NCBI GenBank assembly: GCA_905188195.1
Contig: CAJJKY010000004.1
Span: forward strand, 67,344 to 131,343
Source of the DNA: Streptococcus parasanguinis
GTDB lineage: Bacteria > Bacillota > Bacilli > Lactobacillales > Streptococcaceae
DNA length: 64,000 bases
Direction: 5' to 3'
Shown: piece after piece, positions 16,164-25,160 of the stretch
Layout: each line of letters opens with the position of its first letter
Numbering within the stretch: position 1 is the stretch's first letter
Notes under the pieces: generated by a model
The model's database searches: none
Told to the model about the DNA's origin: nothing
What the model saw: the letters and a program-made list of their open reading frames with translations, nothing else
Translations under genes and position numbers: made by a program

Positions 16164-17183
16164 ATGTTCACTAGTATTGTTTTGGGTTTTTATGCTCTTT
16201 TCTTTCTATCCTTATCCTTTACTATCTACCTCTATATCAGACTTGTAGTTGCGGTTAAAAAAGGCAAAGACATTCCCAAATGGATTTACAAACTTGGCCA
16301 TGCCGTTCAAGGAAGAATTCACGTTGACTATGAAGAAATCACTGATGCTAATGCCCTTAAAGAGATTCATTGGTTCTTGCTGATCTATTTAATCGTAAAT
16401 CTACTCGTATTGGCTGTCCTCTACTATCATAGTAATAGCTTTCCTCAAGCCATTTATGAATGTTTGAAAAAACAATTTTTCATCGTACTTGTTAGTATGG
16501 TTTTAAAAAGTATTGGTAAATTTGTTGTACTGGCAATAAGCAAAAACTTTCATAACAGTCATGTCTATGCATCAACCAACGCTGTTATCGGGACAGCTTT
16601 TTTAACAAGTTATGTTTTTATGTTCTGCATGATGATTAGTGGTCTTCCAGCTCAACCAGTTCCAGTAACCATTCAAGATACCACTGTCATCATCGGTGAA
16701 ACCAAGGCTTCCGAGCTTTTAGACCAAGGCTATACCTTTGGAGATAAAGGAGCAGAGAGTTCCATCACCAATCCCAAAAACGACCACTTCTACTACGGTC
16801 AGCTTCTTGAAGTCAAGCGGTATGATCAGTCCTGTGGCTTTATGAGCCTTACTCCTACGGGAAGAGATACTGATCAACTCAAAAACTGCGTCATCACCTA
16901 TTACAGAACACCTAAGGATAGCAAGCAACTAGAAAAAATTTCCATCAATCATGTCAAGCTAGCAAATCTCAAACTCCAAGACTTTCAAACACGAAAATTA
17001 ATCGATATCTTTGAAGTCAATCCAGCTGATTATAATGTCTCTGATAAGGATACCAACTTCATTCTGACTATTCAAACAGCAGATTACGACCTCTGGAAAA
17101 GATACCGGATTGAATCCAAGTTCAATTCAGATGGTTCCCTAGATAGCTATGGAGTCAGAGCCCAGCATAGCATGTGGGAATGA
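16164..17183 (+). CDS. Multi-pass membrane protein of unknown function
   Basis: 339 residues. Transmembrane segments lie at about 4-30, 74-93, 107-128 and 138-160. A ~175-residue hydrophilic C-terminal domain follows, predicted outside by the positive-inside rule, with a GQLLEVKRYD...CGFMSLTP stretch I do not recognise. It is the only plus-strand gene in this run of orphans. AAAGGG precedes the ATG. Confidence 0.65.
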   Translation: MFTSIVLGFYALFFLSLSFTIYLYIRLVVAVKKGKDIPKWIYKLGHAVQGRIHVDYEEITDANALKEIHWFLLIYLIVNLLVLAVLYYHSNSFPQAIYECLKKQFFIVLVSMVLKSIGKFVVLAISKNFHNSHVYASTNAVIGTAFLTSYVFMFCMMISGLPAQPVPVTIQDTTVIIGETKASELLDQGYTFGDKGAESSITNPKNDHFYYGQLLEVKRYDQSCGFMSLTPTGRDTDQLKNCVITYYRTPKDSKQLEKISINHVKLANLKLQDFQTRKLIDIFEVNPADYNVSDKDTNFILTIQTADYDLWKRYRIESKFNSDGSLDSYGVRAQHSMWE

Positions 17184-17213
17184 TTCACCATTTCCCACTT
17201 TATCACATAAGCA

Positions 17214-18020
17214 TTAAACTGGAAAAATATCGTCGACAAGTTTATAGGTTTCGATGAATCGAAGGCCAGAGGAACCTTTATCTCTAGTGATTTCTTCATA
17301 AATATCTTCTAAATTTTGGGCAGGTGCTAACATCCAAAGACTAAAAGGTCTAAGTTTCACCTGTCCAATTTTTTCAATATTTTCTAATAATTGCCCTAAA
17401 TCTTTGTGATTGAACCAGCAATCTGTAACGAGAGCAAACTTTGTATTGTCCATCTTACAGGAGATTTGACTGGTCAAAAAATCATCGATGGAGGGCTTTT
17501 TTGTTTGTAAGAGGCGTGTGCAAGCCAAATGATACTCAAGCTTTCTAGGACTCTGCTCAACCATAGATACAAAGACAAGACCATACTGGTCTTTGAACTT
17601 AACAGTAAGGAGATCTCCTTCTTCAAAATAAGGTTTACGTTTAGTTTTGGCTTTAGTGACCTTTAGAGGTCTAGGATTTTCAGTTTGCAACTGGATAGCA
17701 AGTTTATCCAAGACCTTTTGCCTTTGCTTCAAAGCCTTTGAATCTATTTCCAACCAAAATGGATCAGCCCCTTTTTTGATAAGCTCCAAGGTTTTATCTC
17801 TAATATCGTCTGTCAGGTGACCAATCTTCCACAGTGAGTAGGCAAGAGCAGTCCAATAAATTTCTGTAAAAAAGTCTGTTTGACAGTAATCTTTCTCTGC
17901 ATCGAGGATATACTTGATGATATTCGTCACATGTTCACCATCTCTATAGCGACCAACTACTTCATTGTAAATATCATAACCTTGATCACTGTCAATTATT
18001 TTAACGCCATCAATAGCCAT
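17214..18020 (-). CDS. Hypothetical protein
   Basis: 268 residues from the ATG at 18020, preferred because AGGAG lies six bases upstream; the longer frame begins at a TTG. Residues 1-90 (DSDQGYDIYNEV...ALAYSLWKIGHL) resemble the helical N-terminal part of DUF4259-like proteins, which is an impression only. A basic linker near 120-135 leads to a beta-rich C-terminal domain. It is probably cytosolic. Confidence 0.6.
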   Translation of the reverse strand: MAIDGVKIIDSDQGYDIYNEVVGRYRDGEHVTNIIKYILDAEKDYCQTDFFTEIYWTALAYSLWKIGHLTDDIRDKTLELIKKGADPFWLEIDSKALKQRQKVLDKLAIQLQTENPRPLKVTKAKTKRKPYFEEGDLLTVKFKDQYGLVFVSMVEQSPRKLEYHLACTRLLQTKKPSIDDFLTSQISCKMDNTKFALVTDCWFNHKDLGQLLENIEKIGQVKLRPFSLWMLAPAQNLEDIYEEITRDKGSSGLRFIETYKLVDDIFPV

Positions 18021-18068
18021 TCTCAACTCCTAATGCTCAATCGACATCTTATTGGTAAATCTCAAAGC

Positions 18069-18330
18069 TTATTTAATCTTATGCTTGTTCATTTTCTCTT
18101 GGAAAATATCTGTAAGAATTTGTTGCAATTCTTGAGCTTCCTTTTCAGGAAGTTGGCCTTCTTGTTCAGCTACTGCATACAACTCCGGATACTCGAGCGA
18201 AACTCTCTTAACAGTACGTGTAATGGCATGTTTTCTAACAAAAAATGGAATCCGTTTAATCATATCTTGAGGAATTAATGCGATAATCTTATTTTACAAG
18301 ATAGGTTTTCCTGATTTCCATTTTCATGAT
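18069..18330 (-). pseudogene. Truncated paralogue of the 103-residue protein
   Basis: Codons from 18263 to 18069 encode 64 residues closely matching the C-terminal two thirds of the product at 5644-5955. Homology continues upstream through KIIALIPQDM to about 18290, where TAA interrupts the frame. An ATG near 18330 opens a 13-codon stub. The N-terminal ~30 codons have been lost, so this is probably a non-functional duplicate. Confidence 0.7.
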
Positions 18331-18432
18331 AGATATTTCTCCTTAAGAAGCTAGATAGTGCTAGATGTTTCTCTTTACTGCTCAATCCGTCTACTCAAGC
18401 AGTGGCATACACTCATAAAGAACTTTGTTTGA

Positions 18433-18999
18433 CTATTGAATATCTTCCATCGCTTCTTTCACATATTCTTCGACATCTTCAATCTCTACAAACAGCGGGT
18501 CTAAGTGGCATAAGAAGTGCCAATCTTCGGTGCCGCGTTTTCTGTAGAGAATCGCTTCGCCGTCTTCACTTCCGAAAAAGCTTCTGTCAACTTCATACCC
18601 TTTGTTTTCTAGGAATACTTTTGCCTTGCGGAAGTTTGCTTCTCGTGCTTCGACATAAGCTTTCACTTCATCGTTATTCACGACATATGCATCTACTTTT
18701 GTAGCTCCTTCGATCATTTTATCGTTTTTAACGGATAGATTCGAAATTTCTTTCCAAATAATGTCTACATTTTCCTCAGAATTAAACGAAAATCTAGATA
18801 AAGGGACAATATTTCCATTGAAGACAATCTCCATATAATCCGGTAGATTTTTTGGATTAAAATACTCCACATCAAAACTATCTTCTTTTTCTAAAGTATA
18901 TCCCGGGATTTGCGCTACAAAGGCTCTTCCCTCTTCTAAAGAATCAAACACGACTAAATCTTTTGAATAATTGTTTTGGTACAATTCTAATAGATACAT
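18433..18999 (-). CDS. Hypothetical acidic protein (GYTLE-type)
   Basis: 188 residues from the ATG at 18999, with AAAGGA six bases upstream; an adjacent ATG at 19002 is equally possible. The protein is soluble and strongly acidic at both ends. An IPGYTLEKEDSF segment near residues 30-41 recurs in a decayed copy at 24242-24333, so this is a duplicated gene family within the window. Its function is unknown, and an immunity-type role is possible. Confidence 0.6.
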   Translation of the reverse strand: MYLLELYQNNYSKDLVVFDSLEEGRAFVAQIPGYTLEKEDSFDVEYFNPKNLPDYMEIVFNGNIVPLSRFSFNSEENVDIIWKEISNLSVKNDKMIEGATKVDAYVVNNDEVKAYVEAREANFRKAKVFLENKGYEVDRSFFGSEDGEAILYRKRGTEDWHFLCHLDPLFVEIEDVEEYVKEAMEDIQ

Positions 19000-19071
19000 C
19001 ATTAATCCTTTCAATATTTAGATAGAAGATAGTTTTTTAGCAAACTAATATACTCAACACGTGAGGATAGA

Positions 19072-19132
19072 GATTCAAGCATTCTTTTTACTAAATAGGA
19101 TTGATTGCTAAAAATTTCACCAGCTTACCTCC
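19072..19132 (-). pseudogene. Relic of the 5' end of an RDD-family gene
   Basis: On the minus strand a GTG at 19120 reads VKFLAINPI then TAG. This sequence, its AGAGGAGG ribosome site and following bases match the start of the intact RDD gene at 7938 (MKMLAINPI...KKRMME). Only the first ~16 codons remain. Confidence 0.6.
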
Positions 19133-19305
19133 TCTTGTCTCATCCTCAATTATAACACGTTTCCACTCACATATCAGATATTTATTATTGGACCAAATAA
19201 CCTTTTGAAATAGAAAACAAGCTCACCAATTCATCAAGTCTATATTTTTTATGAGATTCTTCATTAATGCTAAAAGATTTACAGTTTAAATTTTATTAAA
19301 AATCC

Positions 19306-19336
19306 TTGTTTATGACCTTACGTCATGATGTATAAT
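19306..19336 (+). promoter_or_regulatory. MerR-type promoter with 19-bp spacer and perfect dyad
   Basis: TTGTTT (19306-19311) and TATAAT (19331-19336) are separated by 19 bp, the over-long spacing typical of MerR-controlled promoters. The spacer holds a perfect inverted repeat, ATGAC-CTTAC-GTCAT (19312-19326). The regulator gene starts 20 bases downstream, so autoregulation together with the ABC genes is expected. Confidence 0.75.
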
Positions 19337-19355
19337 AGGTATGAGGAGGTGGGTA

Positions 19356-20159
19356 ATGATGGCTAAATATAGAGCAATTCCGGAAGGATTTATGACAGTT
19401 GGGCAACTTGCTAAGAAAATGGGGGTTACTGTCCGTACTCTACAATACTACGATAAAGAGGGGTTGCTTTCCCCATCGGCAGAAAGTGAGGGTGGTCGCA
19501 GGCTTTATACCGATAAAGATTTAGTACTACTCCATCAGATATTGTCTTTAAAATCATTAGGTTTTTCTCTCAAGGATATAAAGGGGCGTTTGATCTCTTT
19601 GAAAACACCTGATGATGTTGCCAATGCTCTTACAGAGCAAGCAGATACTATTCGTAAAAATATTGAACAACTTAAGGATTCTTTGGTCGCAATAGAGCAA
19701 CTAAAGGTAGAAGTTTTACAAATACAGACGGTCAATTTTAAGAAGTATGCAGACATCATCGTCAATCTACAGATGAAGAATGACTCCTACTCTCTTATCA
19801 AGCGCTTTGATGATGATACGCTCGACCAGATACGCAGTCGATTTGACAAGAAAAGCGGACTAGACTTTATGGACAGATTGAACCGCCTAAGTGATCAAAT
19901 CGTAGAGCTTCAAAAAGAAGACGTACCAGCTGAAAGCGAACAAAGCCAACAGGTTGTGAAAGAATACTGGGGCTTGATTATGGAGTTTACAAATGGTGAT
20001 ATGAGTATGCTTCCTAAGTTGATGGAAGTTGGTACTATTGACACAGCCTCAAACGCTTGGGAAGAAAAGCAAAAAATCGTCAATGACTATATAGGACCCG
20101 CCCTACAAGTCTATTTTTCAAGGCTTGGAACAAATCCCTTTGAAGAGGTGAAACCATGA
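19356..20159 (+). CDS. MerR-family transcriptional regulator
   Basis: 267 residues from the ATG at 19356, which follows AGGAGG by six bases. The winged helix-turn-helix is clear (MTVGQLAKKMGVTVRTLQYYD, then GLLSPS and GGRRLYT). A long coiled coil spans about residues 80-135. The ~130-residue effector domain has no Cys cluster, so metal sensing is unlikely and a small molecule or antimicrobial is more probable. Its stop overlaps the ATPase start (ATGA). Confidence 0.88.
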   Translation: MMAKYRAIPEGFMTVGQLAKKMGVTVRTLQYYDKEGLLSPSAESEGGRRLYTDKDLVLLHQILSLKSLGFSLKDIKGRLISLKTPDDVANALTEQADTIRKNIEQLKDSLVAIEQLKVEVLQIQTVNFKKYADIIVNLQMKNDSYSLIKRFDDDTLDQIRSRFDKKSGLDFMDRLNRLSDQIVELQKEDVPAESEQSQQVVKEYWGLIMEFTNGDMSMLPKLMEVGTIDTASNAWEEKQKIVNDYIGPALQVYFSRLGTNPFEEVKP

Positions 20160-20971
20160 AAGACGCGATAAAGATTTCTGGATTAAAGAAAAGTTATGGT
20201 AGCAAATTGGTTCTTGGAGGCCTCGATTTTCAAATCAAACAAGGAGAAATATTTGCTCTGCTCGGAGTAAACGGAGCTGGTAAAACAACAACGCTTGAAT
20301 GTATCGAAGGTCTGAGAAAATATGATAAAGGCAAGATAGTTGTAAACGGGAAAACCGGAATTCAACTACAGTCCTCCTCTCTACCCGCTCACATCAAACC
20401 GATGGAAGCCATAAAACTCTTTGCAAAATGGAATCATACATACATTGATGATGCTATGATAAAGGCCCTTGGCATAAAAGAAATTGAAGAGTCGCAATAC
20501 ATAGAATTATCCACTGGGCAAAAAAGAAGATTACATCTTGCTCTTGCACTTATCAGTAATCCAGATATTATTTTTCTCGATGAACCGACGGCGGGACTTG
20601 ATGTTGAAGGAAGACTATCCCTCCATGAACAAATCCGAAAGCTCAAATCACAGGGCAAGACAATTGTTTTGGCAAGCCACGATATGGCCGAAGTTGAAAC
20701 CTTATGTGACCGCATTGCTATTTTGAATAGTGGAAAGATTGTCTTTTGTGGTACTCCTTCAGAACTGACAGACAGGTTGGGAAGAAAATATTTCATCCAT
20801 TTAAAGACCCAGGACGGAGAGAAATCTTTTAAAACAGATACGATCGAGGACACTTTGATTTCATTATTGGAAGAATGCAAACAGGAACATATCCAAATAC
20901 TGGATATTAAGGTGGATCGTGGCACACTGGAGCAGCATTTCATCGAAATGGCAAGGAGGGGTTTGGAATGA
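20156..20971 (+). CDS. ABC transporter ATP-binding protein
   Basis: 271 residues: Walker A GVNGAGKTTT near 37-46, signature LSTGQKRRLHLAL near 118-131 (a variant of LSGGQ), Walker B IIFLDEPTAG near 139-148 and a switch His in ASHD. The ~70-residue C-terminal part after the core is typical of drug- or bacteriocin-export ATPases. It is coupled by 4-base overlaps to both the regulator and the permease. Confidence 0.9.
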   Translation: MKDAIKISGLKKSYGSKLVLGGLDFQIKQGEIFALLGVNGAGKTTTLECIEGLRKYDKGKIVVNGKTGIQLQSSSLPAHIKPMEAIKLFAKWNHTYIDDAMIKALGIKEIEESQYIELSTGQKRRLHLALALISNPDIIFLDEPTAGLDVEGRLSLHEQIRKLKSQGKTIVLASHDMAEVETLCDRIAILNSGKIVFCGTPSELTDRLGRKYFIHLKTQDGEKSFKTDTIEDTLISLLEECKQEHIQILDIKVDRGTLEQHFIEMARRGLE

Positions 20972-21684
20972 CTGGGTTTTTATATAGCCTAACATTACAG
21001 TGGAAATTGGACATACGAAGTAAGTCTCTCTTGGTTACTTACTATATTGTACCGCTTATTTTCTTTCTTCTCATGGGTGGTATTTTTACTTCCGTTATGC
21101 CTGAAATGGGTAGTACACTCATACAGTCAATGATTGTCATGAGTGTTTCCATGGGGGCCTTTCTCGGCTTACCGCCTTCCTTGATTGAAACATACGGAAG
21201 CGACATAAAGAAGATTTATAAAGCAAATGGTGTGCCTATTCACTTAGGATTGGTAACCATGGTTCTCTCTGCCTTTGTTCATTTGATAATGACCTGCATA
21301 GTGATCCTACTACTTGCTCCAATTTTATTTAAAGCAAGTCTACCGAATCAACTTCCCCTATTCTTTCTCGCACTTGCCATCTACATTTTTGTATCGTTGA
21401 GTATCGGAAGTATACTGGGCCTTACTGTTAATAATCAAGCAAAGCTGACCATGATAGCGCAACTTGTATTTTTACCCTCAATTATGCTCTCAGGAATCAT
21501 GTTTCCTAGCAACTTACTACCTGATTTTCTTCAAGCAATCGGGCGTCTTTTCCCAGCCTTTTGGGGATTCCGCTTGATGCTAGATCATGGTTTTGGTCTT
21601 GAAAATCTTTGGTATCTGATTCTTGTATCCTGTATCTCAGTAATGACTTGTATCCCACTCTTGAATCAGCAAAAATCTAACTAG
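20968..21684 (+). CDS. ABC-2 type permease
   Basis: 238 residues with six hydrophobic segments (near 20-42, 52-72, 97-122, 129-152, 160-180 and 213-230), the ABC-2 exporter topology. With the ATPase it should form a dimeric efflux pump. Substrate unknown; co-regulation by the MerR protein suggests induction by the exported compound. Confidence 0.88.
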   Translation: MTGFLYSLTLQWKLDIRSKSLLVTYYIVPLIFFLLMGGIFTSVMPEMGSTLIQSMIVMSVSMGAFLGLPPSLIETYGSDIKKIYKANGVPIHLGLVTMVLSAFVHLIMTCIVILLLAPILFKASLPNQLPLFFLALAIYIFVSLSIGSILGLTVNNQAKLTMIAQLVFLPSIMLSGIMFPSNLLPDFLQAIGRLFPAFWGFRLMLDHGFGLENLWYLILVSCISVMTCIPLLNQQKSN

Positions 21685-21722
21685 GTGCCTGAATAAATCC
21701 ATAGCAACATTAACTATAAAGC

Positions 21723-21760
21723 AAAAAGCGACGAGATTGTTACTTATCTCGTCGCTTTTG
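21723..21760. terminator. Bidirectional terminator between convergent genes
   Basis: A perfect 14-bp stem (21724-21737 with 21746-21759), GC-rich in the middle with A/T flanks. It serves both the ABC operon and the convergent ADP-ribosylglycohydrolase gene. Confidence 0.9.
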
Positions 21761-21790
21761 CTGTTTTTAGTTATTTTTATCTAGTCTCTG

Positions 21791-22645
21791 TTATGTTATT
21801 GAAACTTCTTGCTCCCATCGGCTAAGCACATCTTTTAAAGGATCATCTAAATAGGTATATGCTTTATCCTTAATCCAATCAGGAATACCATATGCGGCCT
21901 CTGCTATACTCCCTGTGATGGCAGCAAGAGTATCACTGTCCCCGCCAAGAGAGATGGCATTGCGAATTGCATCTTCAAAATCTGTACTTTCAAGAAAAGC
22001 AATGATGGCTTGAGGTACTGTATCCTGGCAAGTTTCATTAAAATGATAGTTAGGACGAATGTCATCGAGTGATTGAGAAAGGTTATATCCGTACTCTTCC
22101 TCTATGTATTCCCTGATGCGTCTCTTACATTCTGTAGGATGATCATTGATTGGTTGCTCATAGTCGCCACTATAGCCTCCAAAGTAATAGCGACACAGAA
22201 AGATAGCATCAGACGTCGCCATAGCTCCTTTGACACCCTCTGGATGGTTATGAGTTACTTCTGCAGAAAGACGTGCAAGAGCTCTTCTGGACGGCCAGGC
22301 TCCTGTTCTGGCACAGAAACTACAATCCATGACCCAAGCACAAGGAGAAACACGCATGGCTGAGCCATTGCCAAAGCTATTATAAGGGGAGCAATCATTG
22401 CTTTGAATCCATGTATTAAACCTAGGCCCGTACCCAGCATCGGGATACATTCTGCCATATTTCTTCATGGCATCAATAAAGTCATCCTTCTGACCACCGT
22501 TCATGATGGCTTCAGCAACAGCACATGTCATAACCGTATCGTCCGTGAAAAAACAATCCTCACGAAATAATGGAAAGTCTTTCGTTTTAATATTGCCCCA
22601 TTCGTAAACAGAACCTACAATGTCTCCTACTATTGCTCCTAGCAT
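21791..22645 (-). CDS. ADP-ribosylglycohydrolase (DraG/ARH) family protein
   Basis: 284 residues. Metal-binding motifs are intact: GAIVGDIVGS at the N terminus, FFTDDTVMT near residues 32-40 and GGDSDTLAAITGSIAEAAYG near 233-252, with two Mg ions expected. The enzyme should remove ADP-ribose from proteins or small molecules. No ADP-ribosyltransferase gene is nearby. AAGGAGG precedes the ATG, and the gene lies 21 bases after the hydrolase gene. Confidence 0.88.
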   Translation of the reverse strand: MLGAIVGDIVGSVYEWGNIKTKDFPLFREDCFFTDDTVMTCAVAEAIMNGGQKDDFIDAMKKYGRMYPDAGYGPRFNTWIQSNDCSPYNSFGNGSAMRVSPCAWVMDCSFCARTGAWPSRRALARLSAEVTHNHPEGVKGAMATSDAIFLCRYYFGGYSGDYEQPINDHPTECKRRIREYIEEEYGYNLSQSLDDIRPNYHFNETCQDTVPQAIIAFLESTDFEDAIRNAISLGGDSDTLAAITGSIAEAAYGIPDWIKDKAYTYLDDPLKDVLSRWEQEVSIT

Positions 22646-22666
22646 AAGATTCCTCCTTACAGCATA

Positions 22667-23452
22667 TCAGATTTCCAATGGATCACTCTTCAAAAACGGC
22701 ACCACCAAATCAATCCACTCTTGAGGTAGATAAGCTGATAAATAGCCGTGGTTATAGCCCTTAGCTTCATACAGGATCGTATTGGGATGGAGCTGCTGAA
22801 ATAATTTCGCCGATGCTTTCACACAGTTCAATTCTTTTTCACCGTAGATATACAGAACCTGCGCCTTGCTTGCAGAAATCGTGTCCTTCAGCTTGTAACA
22901 CCCCATATAGGTTTTGTAAATAGTCACTAATGTTTTGATAGGCGTCCTTGGCAGATCCTCCAAATAATAAGCTTTTATTTCCTCTGGATAAGCGAGTTTA
23001 GGATAGAGTTTGTTCATCATGCTTAATTGAAGTTTGCAAGAGAATTTACTGAACATCAGTTTACCAAATAAGGATACTAGAAAGATGCTGATTTTAGCTA
23101 ATCTTGGTTGAGGAATACAGAGGCTTCCGTCTATGATAGCCTTCTCAGCTATCTTGCTGTCTAAGGACAAAAGCTCCATAGCAATTTGACCACCAAGTGA
23201 AACGCCACCGATCGCAAACACCTTTCCACCACAGTTTGCTTTGATATAGTCTAGGATCTCCAAAGCGGAATCTTCAGTAGAAACATAATCGAGTGGATAT
23301 TCTTCGCCGTGGCCATTCAAAGTAGGTAAAATAACACGGTATTTTTTTGATAAGATCCGTGCTTGACGAAGATAATTCCACCAAGAACTGCCACCGCCAT
23401 GTATCAGCAAGATAGAAGGCAAATTCTTATCACCAAATTCATGGAATTTCAT
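22667..23452 (-). CDS. Alpha/beta hydrolase
   Basis: 261 residues with an alpha/beta-hydrolase layout: oxyanion-hole HGGGSSWW near residues 18-25, nucleophile elbow GGVSLGG near 82-88, an acidic residue in GEKELN near 213 and the catalytic His in GYNHGYL near 236. There is no signal peptide. Substrate unknown. Probably co-transcribed with the ADP-ribosylglycohydrolase gene 21 bases downstream. Confidence 0.85.
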   Translation of the reverse strand: MKFHEFGDKNLPSILLIHGGGSSWWNYLRQARILSKKYRVILPTLNGHGEEYPLDYVSTEDSALEILDYIKANCGGKVFAIGGVSLGGQIAMELLSLDSKIAEKAIIDGSLCIPQPRLAKISIFLVSLFGKLMFSKFSCKLQLSMMNKLYPKLAYPEEIKAYYLEDLPRTPIKTLVTIYKTYMGCYKLKDTISASKAQVLYIYGEKELNCVKASAKLFQQLHPNTILYEAKGYNHGYLSAYLPQEWIDLVVPFLKSDPLEI

Positions 23453-23597
23453 ATTTAAACTCCTTACTGTAAGACTTTCCTAACTACATCTTTGTTTAAT
23501 CTGTTTGAACAAGCAGTGATACCTCTTTAAACAGAAAATCTCTAACATTGATTATCTAGATAGACCGATTGTTACCTTTAATAATGGATGTCCTGTT

Positions 23598-23700
23598 CTA
23601 AAATTTAAAATATTTTTTCTGACTAATTCTATTACTAGCCAATATAGTATAAATTATACAACCAATAAAAATGATAATAAAGATAACATAGCAGCCAGTC
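23598..23700 (-). pseudogene. 3'-end relic of a CPBP-family gene
   Basis: Minus-strand codons read IIFIGCIIYTILASNRIS and stop at 23598. This matches, base for base over most of its length, the last ~25 codons of the CPBP gene at 24310-25062. Only the tail is left. Confidence 0.65.
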
Positions 23701-23729
23701 TTACAACTTACTACTTTTCATATGATAAT

Positions 23730-24221
23730 TTACAAATGTTTTTCCAGCCACTCGATCTTTTTAAAATCCTTATTGTTATTTTGTTCATTTCGATAGGAGT
23801 CTTGAGAAGAGGCTTTGTAAATACTTAGATACTGCTCCAGACTTGGAAGACGAAAAGTGATGCCTTCAATGTGAATAAGCTCTATATCCGATTCCGAAAC
23901 TCCTGCAAAATCAAGTAAGGAATCGATACTTCCAAATTCAACACTCACTCTATCCTTTTGGAATTCATGCTCATGAATATCTATTAAGACGTAGCCTAAG
24001 TCTTTCATCACTTTCATTATCTTGTCCCAGTCATAAATTCTGAGATGATCAGGTGCTTCCCAACCTCTAGGGTCACCAGGCACATGAATGTCAATGTCAG
24101 ACGGCCCCCAATTTTCTTTCGTTCTAAACTCCAATCCCAAAGAACCCATCAGTGTCGGTGTAATTCCGACTCGATTTAAATGGAAACAAATGGTTTTAAA
24201 TTCTTCAAATAAGAGACTCAT
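23730..24221 (-). CDS. Nucleotidyltransferase-like protein
   Basis: 163 residues. The N-terminal half carries GSLGLEFRT...DIDIHVPG (about residues 27-49), the GS...DxD pattern of small polymerase-beta-type nucleotidyltransferases. An acidic strand, VSVEFGS, follows and could give the third carboxylate. It is bracketed by relics of two other genes, so this locus has been rearranged. Target unknown; an antitoxin or antibiotic-modifying role is possible but unsupported. Confidence 0.6.
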   Translation of the reverse strand: MSLLFEEFKTICFHLNRVGITPTLMGSLGLEFRTKENWGPSDIDIHVPGDPRGWEAPDHLRIYDWDKIMKVMKDLGYVLIDIHEHEFQKDRVSVEFGSIDSLLDFAGVSESDIELIHIEGITFRLPSLEQYLSIYKASSQDSYRNEQNNNKDFKKIEWLEKHL

Positions 24222-24241
24222 GTTTACTCTAAACCTTTCAT

Positions 24242-24333
24242 CTAAATGTTCGTTATTTCTACTTTATTCCCTTGAACAAAATCATCTTCATTTTCTAGAG
24301 TATATCCAGTTATTTTGGATACAAACTCTTTTC
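24242..24333 (-). pseudogene. Relic of a GYTLE-type protein gene
   Basis: One minus-strand frame reads KEFVSKITGYTLENEDDF and stops at 24242. It matches the GRAFVAQIPGYTLEKEDSF part of the product at 18433-18999. The relic overlaps the last codons of the CPBP gene in another frame, so a deletion has joined the two. Confidence 0.6.
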
Positions 24334-25062
24334 CTTACTAATTCTATTACTAGCCAATATAGTATAGATTAAATAACCAATAAAAATGATAATAAAAGTA
24401 ACATTAATTTTTAAAACAAAATAGAGATTTAACAAATTTGCGAACGCATGAAATAATATACAGTACCCCACAGATTTCGTTTGACGGTAAAGAAGCCCAA
24501 AAACAAAACTTAAAAATAATGTATATATAAAAAATAAGATAAAAGGAAACCCTTGATGACTTTCTCCAACTATAAACCATAAAGGCAGATGCCATATTCC
24601 CCAAATTGATCCTACAATCAAATTAGATTGCCAATAAGTATATTTTTTATCAAGTAATGGTTGTAATATTCCTCTCCATCCTAATTCTTCATGTCCACCA
24701 CCAAAAAAAATTAGTTGTATAAAGAATAATGGCATCAGATAAATTGATACTCCATTTAATTCTAAGGAAGATACTGAAAATAGTATCAAAATTGCTAACA
24801 AATGAATAATGAAATAAATACTACTATTTTCTTTCTTACTAAATACAAAATGTTGAAATTTTATATTATTCCTTTTCAAATAAAAGCCACTTGCAATAGC
24901 TGGACCAAGTGCACCTACTATATGTAATGTTCTTCCTATAATTGTTTCTAATCCCAAAATATGAGATTGAGTAAATACGGCAAGAAGGCCCCAAGCTATA
25001 TAAGTAATTCCAAATGTAAAACAAAGATAATTTTTTAAATTCCTTTTATCAATTTCTGTCAT
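24310..25062 (-). CDS. CPBP-family intramembrane metalloprotease
   Basis: 250 residues, about seven hydrophobic segments. The motifs are GGGHEELGWRG near residues 114-124, WGIWHLPLWF near 147-156 and FHAFANLL near 201-208, all intact. The last ~8 codons (KEKSLYPK) derive from a foreign gene relic, so the native C terminus was replaced. The role is unknown; related proteins give bacteriocin immunity. Confidence 0.85.
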   Translation of the reverse strand: MTEIDKRNLKNYLCFTFGITYIAWGLLAVFTQSHILGLETIIGRTLHIVGALGPAIASGFYLKRNNIKFQHFVFSKKENSSIYFIIHLLAILILFSVSSLELNGVSIYLMPLFFIQLIFFGGGHEELGWRGILQPLLDKKYTYWQSNLIVGSIWGIWHLPLWFIVGESHQGFPFILFFIYTLFLSFVFGLLYRQTKSVGYCILFHAFANLLNLYFVLKINVTFIIIFIGYLIYTILASNRISKEKSLYPK

Positions 25063-25160
25063 TTTTTCTTCCTAATCTTGATTATTCTACGTATAATATT
25101 TTTTTACTGCTTCTTAGTTGCTCTCGATTATAACTACCTATATTCTATCACAAAAAACAT

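Noticed and set aside
19015..19130. Intact small gene with good ribosome site AGAGGAGG
   Set aside because: The frame stops after nine codons and matches the start of the RDD gene, so it is a relic.
6..25062. Bacteriocin locus suggested by two CPBP proteases
   Set aside because: No Gly-Gly leader peptides, bacteriocin-type ABC peptidase or peptide-pheromone genes were found near either copy.
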